A stretch of DNA of 64,000 bases from Artocarpus heterophyllus (taxonomy: Eukaryota; Streptophyta; Magnoliopsida; Rosales; Moraceae), in the NCBI GenBank assembly GCA_025403435.1, contig CM046333.1:29539453-29603452 (forward strand). The letters are read 5' to 3'. The number at the start of each line of letters is the position of its first letter. Position 1 is the first letter of the stretch. The notes under the pieces were generated by a model, which saw nothing but the letters and a program-made list of their open reading frames with translations, made no database searches and was not told where the DNA came from. Both the position numbers and the translations under genes were made by a program. Shown here one piece after another: positions 47,115 through 62,068 of this stretch.

Positions 47115-49018
47115 TTATTAGAGAAACGTGAATGCAACAAAATTTTAAAAATTCTAAATCAAAGTCTTTTTCTAAATAACAAGTTAGACATGCTATGTAT
47201 ATGAATTAATTAAGATCTTACATACCTCTTAGAATTCGAACCACACTTCTGACAAGAAAACTTCAACAAAACTGCTATTGAGAATCGCGTCTAGAAGAGT
47301 TTCAACCAACTAGTCTTTTTTGTTATTCTCTTTTCCACGACTAAATTATGAGTAGGCATACGTCGTTTAATTCTTCTTTTGGTAACATCTCCTTCTAACT
47401 AGAAGAGAAAATCAAGAAGTAAGATTCAGGATGTTAAACAATAGCTCTATGGGAGTTTTAGAGTTTCACTCTCTCAATTTGTTTGGTGATCTGAATAACA
47501 ATAGGAACAGGTATCATATTTATAGTGGCTAGCAGAGAGTCCATTCTACTTAGATAGGGCTTCTAAATTCAAAACTAAGTCAAAATCTGCATCAAAATGC
47601 ATGAAAATGCTTAACATAATTATGCCTAACCCGCCTGCTGGTCATGACCACTGGCCTGTCCATTGTAATGCTTTTGTGTAACTATTACGCTCTACCGACC
47701 GAAAGGGCTTGGTCACTGGCCTGCCATTTTGCCCAATTTTGGAAGTTTCTAAATCTTATTCTACACAAGAATCTTAGAGAAAGCCTCAATTTTAATTCAA
47801 ATAATCCAATAGAGAAGTTATTTGATTAAAACAGTCATATACAGGTAATCTCATACCAAATAAAACATATATTCAAATAATTCAACATGTTTATCTTGAA
47901 TCAGTTTATAAAATTAATTCAACCAATAAACTACCATGAATTATTAAATCCAATCAACCAAATATAAACCAATCTAAGAATTAACATAAGCTATCAATAT
48001 GTAGGAAAAAATATGCCATATCCTTGTAGAAAATATTATGAGCTAACAAAGAGGACTCAGTGGATATATATAGATTAAGCTCCTACAATTATAAAATAAC
48101 ATGCCCTCGACATGTTCATTTTATAATTGTCAACTCTTAAGCTATTCCATTAAAAGCTTAGAGCTACATTCTATAATTATATATAAATTACAAAATTAAA
48201 ATAAGTTAATCATCCATGACATATCATAATGTGTAACATCCCTATAGAATATTCATAATCAACTTATGCATAAAATTTTGTTTTACCTTCCCGGTTATTT
48301 TTATCTTATGTTTCATTATCTCACCTTTAGAAAACTTACTATTCATAACCAATACAAATACTGTAACACTCAATTACACCTATGTATATCATTAACTCTA
48401 CAAAAGAGTTATAGATTCCATATCAACAAGAGTTATGTCTCCAATGTACCAACATGCGTATCTTTATATAATTCTAAATGTCATTTTTTGGTACATCAAA
48501 AGACACAAGTCAAGAATATGGGCCCATTAATTCTTTGAAGATTAAGATATGACACATATGATTATCTAAAGTGAATTGATCTAAACAAACATAATTATTA
48601 ATCAAATCAATTCAACTTTTATCTTGATCTAATATATCGTCACTTGTGACAATATACCAATGTTTCTACTCGTGAGTCCAACTCCAATGCCAAGGCAAAC
48701 CATCTACCGTTCGGGATATAGACAACATAACAATATTTACATAAATAAAGCGCCTAACTTGATTCCCTTGATTGCAGATCTTTTTTATTTAGACTATCAC
48801 CTTTAAGGTTCATGTCTTCTACATAATCTGTCCATCATATGCACATTCTTAAAGGTTTAGATTGATAGCCTCAAACTTTAGTTTGCTTATCATATATTCA
48901 ACAGGAATGAACATAAAGAGGACATATTTGATATATAAAATAATTAATAAACTCTTTCTTGATTAATTGTCTCCAAAAAATTATTACATCTTTTATTCTT
49001 AAGGTACCTAGTCTAACA
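47115..49018 (-). repeat. Copy 2: Ty1/copia LTR, about 1.90 kb
   Basis: Counterpart of 3532-5449, with the degenerate PBS at 47104-47114. It is 14 bp shorter, mainly from loss of 15 bp (CTAGAATAAACTCTC in copy 1) near 47475. Confidence 0.7.
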
Positions 49019-49446
49019 ATGGATCTTTACTGTTTTAAATATTTAGGCATCAAAAAGCAACAATTTAGGACTATTAGTTCACATTTTAGGCCAAGATTGG
49101 CCAAAAAAATCCAAATCAGGTTGTTCAGTTAGCCGACGGCCATAAGGACTATGCAATGAGGGCATCGTAGAAGCATGGGCCACACTAGGGTCGCATAGGC
49201 ATGTAATAGATTCTGTCTTGGTGCACTTGCATGCTTGCAGTGGTGCGCTGTAGCCTGCACAACCACGTGGGTAGCCTGCTGTTATACAACGCACCCATTG
49301 CACGCCACATGCAAGCCCTCGCCTGGTTCTTCCATAATGCACGTAGCCATAAGCCCAGGCGTGGTTTGGTTTCACTTGAAGTTGCGTTTTAATTTCAAAT
49401 TTGATGCCTTTTTTTTCCATTGAACTAGAATTTTATTGGTTTCTTA
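49019..49446. other. Copy 2: unassigned, GC-rich island
   Basis: Counterpart of 5450-5879, nearly identical. The open frames on both strands are a composition effect. Confidence 0.4.
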
Positions 49447-50921
49447 TAGAATAACATCAAAAGCATCAAAGTATCATAGATTCTTTGGAATTTTTACTAT
49501 GTTTAAGCTTAAGAAATGCTTGATTTATGACTAAAATACTCATTCATCAAGTAACAATGATAATCACAAAGAAAAGAAGGGGTTTAGTGACACAAGTGGG
49601 TCGAGTTTGAGGAAGACATGGATTGACCAAAAATCGTGACACCTAGAACCTAGGACTCATGTAAGTGTGAACCATAAGTATGTGAATCATCAAATAAAGG
49701 AATTGAAAGAACTCAATCAGAAAACAATCTAAAGTGTACTCAAAGTGGAAATGGATTGAAAAGGAAAAATGGATTCATGAAACACAACATCTTGAGAGAT
49801 AAAGACTGTGTTGGTGGAAAGGTCTAGGCATTCATAGCACTTAAAAACCGGTGGATAACCAAGAAAATTACTTTGGTGGCTCATGGAGAAAACTTGGTTT
49901 GATGAGAAGCAAGGGTGAAGCTGTAGCATATTAAGCCAAAAGCTTGGAGATGATCATGTGAAGGCTTCTTGTGCCAAAGATGCTTGAAAGGCATGCTGTT
50001 GGACAACAAGGGTGAAGAAGTATGATTGATAAGATAAACGGCAGTGAGTATGCAATCCCCCCAATAATAAGTGGAATCTGAGATTGGAAATATGAAGCTC
50101 GTGCTACATTTAGAAGGTGTTGGTGTTTTCTCTCAACCACGAATTTTTGTTGTAGTGTATCAACACAAGAATGGATAGGCAAAATCCCTTTTGCTAAAAA
50201 AAAAATCAGAGAAAGACAATTTTGGGGCATTGTTTGACCAGACAAACTTAATGCATACACCAAATTGGGTATGAATTATGGCAAAAAATTTGGGAAATAC
50301 TTTAGTTACATCAGACTTAAAACGCAACAAATAAACCCAAGTAAAACGACTAGAATTGTCTACAATGGTTAGGAAATAACAAAAACCTTTAGTAGTCATT
50401 GGAGTAAATAGTCCGCATATACCACAATGAACCAATTAAAAAGGAAAATTTGCAAGCTGTTATAAGAAGCAAAAGGCAAACGTTTTTTCTTCGCAAAATA
50501 ACATATAGAACAAGGCAAAGGATGATCAGAAATCTTTTCAATTTGTAATTCATTCTGTAAAAAATGAAGTTTGATATAAGAATGATGGCCTAAACGAAAA
50601 TGCCATAGTTCACTTTTTGATAAAGTAACATTATTACATCTGGCTGTGATATTGTGAGAAACTAAAACTAAGTTGCTAATTGGAACATTAGGCAAAACTG
50701 GAGTTAATTTTTTGGTGTCCAAGATATAGAGGTCCCCTGCATGGCTACCCATCCTAATCACTTGGACCTATGTACATTCTTGCATGATGTAAGATTCAAA
50801 CAAGAAATTAAAACCAAAGCCATTGTGAAAGAGCTAATGGAGAGTAGGTTAAAACAAAATTGTGGCACAAATAGGACATTAGGAAGAACAAAATCCTTAT
50901 ACAATTGAACAGTGCCTATAC
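49447..50921 (-). pseudogene. Copy 2: Ty1/copia pol fragment (pre-integrase, integrase)
   Basis: Counterpart of 5880-7355. One base fewer near 49842 keeps LGYPPVFKCYECLDL open in the segment 49729-49929, where copy 1 is shifted. One A fewer near 50205 leaves the integrase frame open a little longer (50160-50435). Copy 2 is therefore closer to the original in these spots. Confidence 0.85.
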
Positions 50922-52877
50922 TGTTGGAATTGGTGCTTATATAGCATAATGTAAATTCTATAAGGTCATTATAAGATATAACGTCTTTCATAATTAATAA
51001 AATAAATTCCTTTTATTCTCCTATGCGTATATCTTGTTCAACATATGTATATATGCAAATATAATAAAGGATCCAATACTTGTCAAAGTATATAGCCATG
51101 TATATAAAGTGTTCATAATACAGAGGTTATGATTAGGTATATGAAGTATAAACTTTGATTTACAAACAGTTAATAAAGCTGGACACGTTATCTTGCTCAA
51201 GATTGTGATGTCTTATATTCCTCGCTTTGTGCAAGGATCTTATCTGGATTATAATAATATGATAATTACTAGATAGAGATATCAGTATGTTTGAAACACA
51301 TTAAACCTAGACCAAGATAGAATTTAAGTTCTTGCATAATTCCATAATAAGAAATTAGAATTCTATAACTTTGATCATTTTATGGATCCTACCTTAATCT
51401 TGAGGTGATTAGTGGACTAACATCTATTTACTATGTCTTTTGATTATGAATAAGTGAAATCTGTAACATTCATGATCAATAACTCAGTATATTTGAGGCA
51501 TACTAATATAGGTAGCTAGGAACCCTATTCACGGATATGCAATCCACAACTTCTACTAGATAGAATGATTAGATAATATTCCCATGAGTTTTAGTTCAGG
51601 AACTTGGGTGAAGAGTATTCGCTATTTGATATGGGATATCAAATTTTACCAAAATCCTCGTTTATGATTTATTCATAAATAGGTTACCATTAGAGAATTA
51701 ACGGAATTCATAGACAAAGATGTAATTAGAAAGGTTGCACAAAAATCTATAATCCTAGCGCTAATGATGATATTATTGTGGAGAGTATTATAACTAAAGA
51801 ATGATCATATCAATGGATGACCTTGTTGATATTTATGTTTAAGGTTTTGTATAATTCTATATATAATTAAAAGTGTAACCTTGATTTTCGATAGTGGCGT
51901 AAATCGAGTTAATAGTTATTATTAATTTAATTATGAGATAATTAAATTATAAATAATTATTGGAGCTTAAACTATATATATCCATTGGGGCCCCTTGCTA
52001 GCTCTATAATATTCTTTCAAATGGATTGATGGAAATTTTCTTGAATTAATTTTTTCATCAGGGGCAAAATTATAATTTCACACAATAGTCCATTAGGACT
52101 GTGTGTGTTGCTACACACCGGAACTCTGGGAGTCCAAGGTGGTGCCATATTCATGATTTTAAGTTTCAAATATATCATGTGATCTTCATGTAATTTATTT
52201 GTTATCTTATAGCAGATAAAAATCTTTTTCAAGAGTTGAAATAGATTCTATAGATAATTATTTATATCAAAGAGATAGTTTAAATAATTGAGAAAATCAT
52301 GGAAGATATTTATTTTAACAATTAGAATAAATAAAATCTCAGTTTGAACTAAAATTAGATTTCAGGAAGATACTAAATAGATATAGAATCACATAGTTGG
52401 AGGAGATTATGACATGTACAACACCACCATTGGAAGTTGCAGATCATGCCTACCACACCTGGGAGGTTTCGTGATCTACTTGGAATCTTTAGAGGATTCT
52501 GTTTTTAAATTTCAAGCCTCTATGTGTTTGCCTATAAATAGACCTTAGAGGTTCTATGTTCAGTACGCTTTTCTCTGACCTCCATCTAGTGTTCTTTGAG
52601 CTCCCCCCTTTAGAGTTAAAAGAACCTCTACTGAGAAAGACTAGAAGGAAATTATTCAAGATATCTCATTGGTGTCCATACGCTAGTTAATCCAAAGATA
52701 AGATAATGGCAAGGAAGATCTGAACGTTTTGAAATGCTTGATCATCCAGCGCTATCACTAAAACCGTTTTATTTAATTATTGTATATAGCATCATGAGAA
52801 GAATCTTGAAAGTTTATGAAAAATTTTAAAACTCTATTCCTCTGCGTTTTACATGATTTCCAGGCCATAACCCAACA
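50922..52877 (+). repeat. Copy 2: Ty1/copia 5' LTR, 1956 bp
   Basis: Counterpart of 7356-9311, the same length and with no difference noticed by eye. Confidence 0.85.
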
Positions 52878-52890
52878 ACTAGTATCAGAG
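52878..52890 (+). other. Copy 2: primer binding site, degenerate
   Basis: ACTAGTATCAGAG, identical to copy 1. Confidence 0.75.
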
Positions 52891-55103
52891 TTGACTCATG
52901 ATTATGTTATGTACAATAATCGTCCCCTCTGATATCCTTTTTTTTTTCATACATGCAATGTATATGTGATGTTCTTGCATAGTGATTATATTTAGAGAGT
53001 TAGCACTTTAGGTTCTATATGTGTATATGAAACATGCATGAGATTATGGTTTCTGATATTAATTTTATGTTTATGTTAATTATTACTTATATCAAGGATT
53101 GATATTGATTTTAATTATACTGGCTATGGTACCTTAGAGATTTAATTGTATTTATGTTATCGGGTGTAGTTGCTAGAGGAGCGATCTATCATCACCATAA
53201 TTGCCCTACTAGTTGTTTATTACTTCCATAGAAATTTTTATAAGCTAGAAACGATAAAGGATTTTTCTATGTAATTTTCTCTTGAAGATGGCGGCACATG
53301 AAGTCTCAAGATGACGAAGAGATGAAGAATTCCCAATATGATTAATTTTAATTAATTCTAATTTTAGCAATTTTGTGGTTCTAGTTTGATTTCTTATTGG
53401 AAAAGAAGACAAATTAGGGCTTCTAGCTAAAAACCCTAAGGATCCATCGGCTAGACCATTAGGTGTAGCCGGTGGCGGGTCCGTGTGCCACAGCGCAAAC
53501 TAGAGGAGAGCTATGCACTCACTGCACACAACAGAGAGACTCGAGGGTGAAGAGCACGACATTGTTAAGCCCGCCAAGCGGAGTGCGCTCAGCCTCGTAG
53601 GGCTTAGCCTTAAACCAAGCCTAGCCCATGCTACTGGCCTGCTCGCCATGCGCATCTGAGACTGCCCAATCCCCATTGCCCATGGCCCCAGTTGTTATAG
53701 TCCCCTGTCTTCGCCTCTCAACTGCCACGTGTGGTGGTTGGAAATTTTTCATTGCCATACATGCTTCAAATTTTAAAAAGTTAAAATTTATTGATTTTGA
53801 AAATTTAAATTGATGCAAGATCAATTTATGGTTTTTTCAAATAAACTGCCATTAATTTCCAAATTTGAAAGAGTTTAAAATTATCCATTTTAGATCTTGG
53901 AGATTTAAATTGGATTTTAGAAATATTTAAAATCTATTTTAGATTTTAAATAATTTTAATTAACTTAATTCTACATAAGTGGGAGGAATTTAATAAATTG
54001 ATAAATGTTGTCAATTATTAAATTTCTTGTTAATTAAAATAAAGTGATATTTTGAAAAAGTTTCAAAATGGAATCATTTAATTAGAATTCAAATTAAAAT
54101 TGAAATTAATGAAATTAAAGTATTAAAATAGTTTTATTACTTAGGAAATTTCATTAATGCTTGTGGGAGCATAAAGGGGTCAAATACAAAAAGGGGATGA
54201 CTACAACAAAGAAGATGATGACTTAGAGATCTTCACAATTTTCCTTTGTATTCTTTCTAGGTAGAACCATAGTATTACAATTACAATCATTCTTTGTGCA
54301 TTTTTCTTATGTTTGATAACATGTTTGTTATGCGATGATTGCCATACTCATAATAATTGATAACATGCGATATAGGATAATAAGTGCCACTCATAAGAAC
54401 ATGTTCATGCATCACGTAGTTTTAGGAATCTAATAAGATTAGTTGTCTTAAAACTGTGAACTAAATTTATTTAAGAGTTAAATGAATTTAACAAACCTAA
54501 ATTACAAAAAAAAATTGAGTAGGTGTGGGAATCACATAACAGAAGATTCTATTAGGTGAGCCATTTGTGTGAAAATCTCATGGTCTCCATTGTTGGTATG
54601 AGAAGAATAGTGAGTGGCCGGTTCCTTACATGAGTTGTGTTTGCCAAGCTTCCTCTACCTTCCTAAAGGATAATTTCCCTAACTACTTATTAGCTTACGA
54701 ATGATTAACCCTTCGGCAGCACTTAACGGGTGAAAATCACTAGGGCATGAAAGGATGGTTGTATACTCAATAAGAACCTACCAGTATACTCGTAGAATGA
54801 GTTCCTGCTGACTAAGTGTATGAACCAAAGATAAGGTAGTTGACTTAGCTGTATATGAGATATTAGGTGGCTAAGCTCAATCAAGAATAGCTTGGCATCG
54901 TAAGTGGGTTGCGCGTATTGCCTACAGTGATACGTGTGTCCATGGATGCTGGTGTTGACCTTTGTAGTGATGCATTTTCTTAGGTTTTGTATATCCATAC
55001 AATTTTTGCTATGTTTGCTTTATATGTATTTTACTAAATATTATTTTCTCATATGATATTTGCAAATTTATTAATTATGACTATTTACTTTATTTTAAAT
55101 ATA
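52891..55103 (+). other. Copy 2: copia leader
   Basis: Counterpart of 9325-11537. It has two clearly diverged stretches relative to copy 1 (about 53120-53610 and 54450-55103), with a near-identical stretch between them. Confidence 0.5.
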
Positions 55104-55643
55104 ATGGCCTATAATCCACTTCCTATATTATTGACCAAAAACACTTTGACTTGCAACAATTTCTTCGACAAAAAACATGCACTCTTAACCTTGCTTACTG
55201 CCAAGAGACACATTTTTGTGTTTTGCGAAGAATGTCCACCAAGTCCAAGACCTAGAGCTTTCCAAAAAGAAATAAACTATTATAATTAATGGCTGTATTT
55301 GAATGACATTGCACGGCACTATATCTTGGCATCCATTTTGCCAAATTTGTTCATTGTCTTCGAACCAAACAAAGATGCCATTGAAATGATGGACTATTTG
55401 GAAGGCCTATATATAGCTAATAACATCAAAACTAGGTAAGATGCTATTGAAGCAATATTGGATTGCAAAATGGCACCTACATCATCATCAATGGAGAATC
55501 ATGTGATAAAACTCCTACAACTGGTGAACACGGCAACATATCATGGAGCTATGATCAGTGATGCCATGAATGTTAGTATGATTTTGGGATCATTGCCTAT
55601 CACCTTCAGGGATTTCAAGATATGCTATAGGATAAATGCATAG
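55104..55643 (+). pseudogene. Copy 2: Ty1/copia gag pseudogene
   Basis: Counterpart of 11538-12079. The N-terminal part differs and reads closer to the family (LLTAKRHIFVFCEECPPSP, cf. 'LTAE.HKFVL.EECP'). The UBN2 part 55458-55643 is identical to copy 1. Confidence 0.8.
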
Positions 55644-55657
55644 TTAGATATAATTTT

Positions 55658-56978
55658 TGATCAATTTTCCCATGTTTTCTCGCTTGATTCTTGAGTATCT
55701 TGTGTTTTAATTATGTTTTGTAGGAGTTTTGGAGGTGTTCAAAAGCTTGGGAACTCAAAATATCAATTTGGAGGAGTTTCAGGCGCCTAGGTTCAAGAAA
55801 ACGGGCGCCACCACACTCTAACATGTCAAAATAAGTTACGAACTAGAAGAGGTAGCAACTAAGCACTGGTTTTTGGGTGCCTAGGCTCTCCGTCGTGAAA
55901 ACTTCAAGTCTTAGCTTGTCATTTGACCTTGAAGTTACCTGTTTTGGCCCTAACTTTGAGAGCCTATAAATTGATGAGTTTAGGGTTATTAAAGGAGTCT
56001 TTTGCATTAGTTTTTCATAGTTTTCTTTAGTTTTCTTAGTCTTAGAAGATGAAGAAAAAGAAGAAGAAAAAGAGGAAAAGCTCCAGTAGTAGCTCAAGGA
56101 ATTTTGTCCGCTTGGAGATTTCTTCAAAAACAAACTCGCTCTTTTCCTTCATATTTCCTTCTTTTTTCTCAATTATGTTAGTTTAATTTTATTTGCGGTT
56201 GAAGGGAATTTCAAAACGGAGATTTGATTATATGATTAATTTATAGAATTATTTTCCAACTGAGATTGTATATGTTCTTCTATAATTAATGTTTATGATT
56301 ATTTTCTTGTTTTATTTAGATGTCCAATTGAATAGGACTTGAGAATATTCTATTGCTCGATCGGGATGCTTAGTACGTAATTGTCTTATTATTCTAATCA
56401 TTAGTAGCGAATTATGGTTATTGATTATGGTCAAGTTTTTGTATGATTGCATCTAGAGCATAACCTACGTTAAATAATTCGAGCTTGTGTGATTGTTACT
56501 TTGATCAACCTATCTTTCTCATCATAATGCTTTTGTTATATTAAATCTAGGGAGCTTGATCTATGTTGTTTAGTGGAAAGGGGTTTAATAAAGCGCTTGT
56601 CTTATTAAATCTACAAACTAAAGAAAGAATGAGATTGCAAAGCTTGTTGTTACCTACGGTTGGTAGTTTTGATAGTTAATTAGTAATAATTTTGTAATTA
56701 ATTGCATGGTTATTGTTTAGTGATGGTGAATGATCTTTTAACTAGTTTTATCATCATTGTTTTATTTTACTTTATCTTCATGTGCTTTCTTTTATTTCAT
56801 AATTTAGTTTAAATCTAAAATCCCCACCTTTTATTTAATTTTATTGTGTCTTAGGTTTGAGTCAATAACTAATTAATTAGGCTTAATCTTCTATGGAAAC
56901 GATTTTTACTCACCACTACACTTGTTAACGATGATACTTTAAGTAGGGTTAATTTGATGTTTCCTCTAAGACCTGTCA
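55658..56978 (+). repeat. Copy 2: Athila-like gypsy 5' LTR
   Basis: Counterpart of 12094-13416 with very few differences. Confidence 0.65.
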
Positions 56979-56983
56979 AATTT

Positions 56984-57002
56984 TGGCACTGGTCATCGGG
57001 GA
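56984..57002 (+). other. Copy 2: gypsy primer binding site
   Basis: Same degenerate Athila/Tat type PBS as in copy 1. Shortly after it, at about 57020, copy 2 lacks about 62 bp of T-rich sequence present in copy 1. Confidence 0.7.
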
Positions 57003-57060
57003 TTGCTATCTAATTAATTTGTTATTATTTTTGTGTCTATTAATTGCGAGGTACTTCAAG

Positions 57061-57690
57061 ATGTTACAACAACAAATCTTCACTAAGTTTAGCCAACAAG
57101 ACTCAAAACCATTTTATATCGCTTGGTGGATATACAAAGACTTGCTCATCTAGTTTCCATATCATAGGTTCTCAAAGGAGTGGCAACTACAATTCTTTCA
57201 TGATGGCTTATGTGAAACAATAAGATATTAGGTTGAAAGAGGTAACAACACCATCGCTTTTTATCAACAATCTGTGGATAGAGCCTTCTTCATTTTGGAA
57301 GACATGACCAAGTGTGATCAATGAACTTGGAATTGTTCAAGGACCAACCAATGTTGGCAGGACGATTACTACAATTTTGAGCCATGGGTGGGTTGACACT
57401 CAATCCTATGATATGGAGTTACAAACTGTCAATGGTGGAGTCTTGGTAGACCAACCACCTATAGGTACATCTCTTAAAGACCTACTTAGGGTCTTGGCTA
57501 CTAACACATTGTAATTCAAGAAGAGATAACCACTAGCCTTGACAATTTGAAAAGTCATATTGATCAATTGAATGTATCATAAGTAGGTTGGAAGCACAAG
57601 GTGAAAATCAAATGGTAGAAAATATGTTGTGGCTTGAGGACAATGATTACTCGAACAACCTAGGTTAGGAGAGTAATTTGCATAACATGG
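57061..57690 (+). pseudogene. Copy 2: Ty3/gypsy gag pseudogene
   Basis: Counterpart of 13560-14190 with the same internal stops, so the gene was already dead before duplication. Confidence 0.65.
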
Positions 57691-59277
57691 GAGGTTCATT
57701 GGAATTGCGCCTCTAGAGGAGATCGAGCCTCAGGATGAACACCTAGAGACCTTTGACATTGTTTTACCTCAACATATAGACACTCGTGTGGTTGAGACTG
57801 ATTTACACCTTTTAGATCATGAGACATCCATTCAAAGCCTAGAGTTCTATGAAGATCAAATCTCAAGCATGGTTTAAGAGAATCAAGTGAAGAGTGAAGA
57901 GCAATTGGAAGGGTTAATATTGGAAGAATTCCTTCATCAAGCTGAACCACAAGACCTGTTGAAGGATGAGGAAGCATATGCGACCATCGATTTGAGCTCA
58001 TCAATGGTCATATCTATACATCACCAACAAACCCCTTCTTCCTATTGACTCCACCATCAACACACTACATCCTCCACAAACTTAAGCTAGAGTCAAAGTT
58101 CTCTTTCCAAGCACATTCAACGAAATTGAGTCAAGTTAGTGCAGTGTGCATAATTGTTGCACATCTTGCCACGCTTAAGGGCATTGATAATGAAGACCCA
58201 TGGGTGGTCTTCTGTCCATTTACAGAAAGCAAGCTCTTCTTTCGCAAAAGAACCTTTATCCCGAAAAAGCAAAAGAGTAAGAAGACATGGTAATTGCTAC
58301 GCTACTCTAGCCAGTCGAATGAAAAAGGGGAGTGGAAATGGAATGGATTGAATGTATTATATGAAACCTTCTATGTGCAAAAGCCACTCTTTGATGGCCG
58401 TTTCTCCATGTTAGGTTGAGGACAATAAACCAAGCGCTTTATGGAGGCAACCCGGCGGATGGCAAGTACGCCAAAATAGATTTGATCTTTCTAACTCTCC
58501 TCCAATTTTTCTTTTTATTATTTTGTTGCTTTTATTGTTTTATGTGTTTTTTTTTTCTATTTTCTTCTATGCTTACTCTTACATTAAGGATAATGTAAGG
58601 ATTAAGCGTGGGGAAGAAGGATTTAGGATCTTTATTTTTCTTTTTCATTAGGTTTTTGTTTTCTTATCTAAAAAATGATAAAAATTTAAAATTTTTTGTA
58701 AAATTTTCTTTTTAGTTTCAGTTTTTGAGTCTTAAGATACCTTTCGACTTTATTGATGAGAACCGAGCCTTAATTTTTATGGTTTTGATTAATTATGGGT
58801 GTTGTGTTGAATTTTGAGGTCATTCATTTGTTAATATGTTTTTATGACAATCAGATTCACGCTTCATGCACATAGCCATGTTATTTGGTAATGGGATTCA
58901 CATGTTACATTAAGTAGATTCTTATATCCTTATATTAATTCTCACTTTAATTTGACTTGTCAAGATTGAATGTTAGAACTCTCTCGAAGATCTTTTGAGG
59001 TGAATGGCTGATCGAGCATCATTTGGAAAAGGATTCAGGCACTAGGTGTCCTAGACCAAGGCCCAATAAGCCAGAGCCCCGTTTGATGTTCTAAGGGGTC
59101 ATCCCCCATAGTAAGCCAAGTTGAGCTTTTCATGAAGACCTTTTATTTGGCTAACCACGTTATCTTCTTACCTAACCCTTTTACATTTATATCCTTTGCT
59201 CTTATTCTAAAGACAAATTGGAGTTTACAGAACTATTTCTTCTTCAAGAGAGATTTTGCAAGGAATTGGGTTGGGGA
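57691..59277 (+). mobile_element. Copy 2: gypsy internal 3' region (part 1)
   Basis: Counterpart of 14191-15777, including the AGGCAACCC box near 58445. One extra base near 58226 changes the open frame there, which supports a non-coding reading. Confidence 0.65.
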
Positions 59278-59282
59278 TAAGT

Positions 59283-61221
59283 TGTTGGAATTGGTGCTTT
59301 TATAGCATAGTGTAAATTCCATAAGGCCATTATAAGATGTAAAGTATTTTGTAAATAATAAAACAATTCTTTTTATTCTCCTATATGTATATCTTGTTGA
59401 ATATATATATATATATATATATATATGCAAATATCATAAAGGATTCAATGCTTGTTAAAGTACATAATCATCTCTATGAAGTGTTCATATTATAGAGGAT
59501 ATGATTATGTATACTTAGTATAAACTTTAGTTTAGAATCAGTAGATACAGCTGGACACTTTATCTTGCTTAAGATTGTGATGTCGTATATTCCCAGCTTT
59601 GTGGAATGATCTTATCCAAATTATGGTAATGTGATGATCTTTGGATAAATACATCATTGTGTTTGAAACACATTAAACTTGAATAGTATAGAATTTAAGT
59701 TCTTGTGGAATTCCATAATAAGAAATTAAAATTCCATGACTTTGATCATTTTATAGATCTTACCTTAATCCTGAGGTGATTAGTGGACTCATATCTATTA
59801 CTATATCTATTGATTGCCACTTAGTGAGATCTGTAACATCCATGATCTATACCTTGATATGTTGGAGTCATACTAATATAGGTAGCTAGGAATACTATTT
59901 ATAGATATGGAATTTACAACTCCTATAGGATAGGATGTGTAGAACTCCTATAAGATAGGATGTGTAGAACTCCTATGAGAATATTCTCATGAATATTAGT
60001 TCGGGAACTTGGGAGATGAATACTTGCTATTTAATATGGGATATCAAATATTATTTAAATCTTCATATATGATTTGTTTATAAATAGGTCACCCTTTGGA
60101 GAATTAACAAAACTCATATACAAGAGCTTGTATGGAAATTTATAAGCCTAGCTCTAATTACAAATATTATTGTGAGGAGTATTATCTCATGGAAAATAGT
60201 TATATCAATGGACGACCTTGTTCATAACATTTATGTTTAAGGCCCCATATAGTGTTGTATATAATTTAAGAGTACAACCTCAGTTTCCGATAGTGGCGCA
60301 AACCAAAGTTAATAAGCATTATTCATTTAATTATGAGATAATTAAATTAAAAATAACTATTGGAGCTTAAATTATATATTCTATTAAGTCCTCTTGTTAG
60401 CTCTATAATATTCTTTTAGATGGATCAATGGAAAGTTTCTTAGATAAATTTTGTCCCGGAGGCAAAATGGTAACTTCACACAACAGTCCACTAGGACTGT
60501 GTGTGGCACCACACACTGGAGCTTTGGAAGTCCATGTGGCGCCACTCCATGTTTTTAGGAAACAAATAGATCACGTTATCTTGTTGTATATAAGAATCTT
60601 TTTCAAAAGTTGAAATAGATTCTATAGATAATTATTTGAATTATAAAATAATTTAAATAATTGAGAAAATCATAGAAGATATTTATTTTAAAAATTAAAA
60701 TAAATAAAATCTGATTACAGGATAATGCTAGATGGACATAGAATCACATAATTGGAGGTAGTTATAACACGCGTTACACCACCATTGGAAGAAGGAAGAT
60801 CACGCCCACCATAGGTGGAGTTGGCGTGATTTACTCAAAATCCTTGGAGGATTCTATTTCAAATTTTAAGCATCTGTGTGTACCTATAAATAGACCTTAG
60901 AGGTTCTATGCTCAGTAGACTTTTCTCTATCCTCCATCTACTATTCTTTGAGCTCTCTACTTTAGAGTTTAAGGAACCTCTACTGATAAAAGAGATATCA
61001 CTGGTGCCTACACACTAGTTGATCTAGATAGAAGAGAATAGCAAGGAAGATCTGTAGGTTTTGGAACACTTGATTATTCAGAGCTATTGCCAAACCCGTA
61101 AGTTTGTGTTTCATTTAATTATTGTATATGGCATCATAAGAAGGATCCTGAAGATTTATGAAGAATTTTAAAACTTTATATCCGCTACATTTTTCATGAT
61201 TTTTGGACCCACAACCTAACA
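59283..61221 (+). mobile_element. Copy 2: solo Ty1/copia LTR with TAAGT target duplication
   Basis: Counterpart of 15783-17753. TAAGT flanks it at 59278-59282 and 61222-61226. It has two minisatellite units instead of three and a longer TA tract (59400-59425). Confidence 0.92.
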
Positions 61222-61226
61222 TAAGT

Positions 61227-61986
61227 GTGGGGGAGAAATCAAATCAAAAGAAGAAGGGAGAATTCTCATTAGGATAGATTAAGAAAAAAAAAAAGAACTA
61301 AAAAATCAATCAAAATACAAAAAGAAAAAAAAAAGAAAATGAAAGAAAAAAATATACATGAAAAAAACAAAATAAATAAATAAAACATCTTGACCTTTCC
61401 TATTTTAATATTTTGGGTGTTATAAGGTTAGTTAGAATGATAAAAAGTCACAACATAGTGATATTGGGCCTATATAAGAATTTTGTGAGGTTTTGAGAAG
61501 TGTTCGTTGAAAAATTTTACAATGTCTCTAACTATATAGATTCTTTGGAACCTTTGTTACATCCTATTTCATTCTTTTTCTTGACCACTAACCACTGGCC
61601 CTGTTACAACCCGTATCAAAAACCTTCTTTATTTCAAGTAGTGCTTTCGGTGTAGTGGAGTTTCATACCAAAGAGGGAGCTTATGACATTTAATCCTTTC
61701 AACCAAGATTGGATGACTGTTTCTATGGGGACTATAAGGATTTATCTTTTCAAAGCTTGTATATTTTAATATCGTTAACAATGGCTATTACCCACACACA
61801 CACTTGACTATGGTTGTTGTAGGATTTATTAGCTTGAGAATGACTAATTGATTTGTTGTAATGCTTGTTTGATTTAAGCCTATATCTCTTATTGCTCTCT
61901 GAGACAAAAGGTTGGGAGTTTAGTTTTCGTTTTCTATCTTTCATTGTTTTTTTAATTGTCTTAGGTTTGCTCAAGGACGAGCAAAG
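61227..61986 (+). mobile_element. Copy 2: gypsy internal 3' region (part 2)
   Basis: Counterpart of 17759-18517, ending with the GAGGAC-type box (CTCAAGGACGAGCAAAGG) near 61970-61987. Confidence 0.6.
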
Positions 61987-62068
61987 GCTACTATATCATG
62001 AATATGAAGGATGATAACATTTCTAATCTACTGAGCAATCTGTGCATTATAAAAGTTTTATGAAGCTG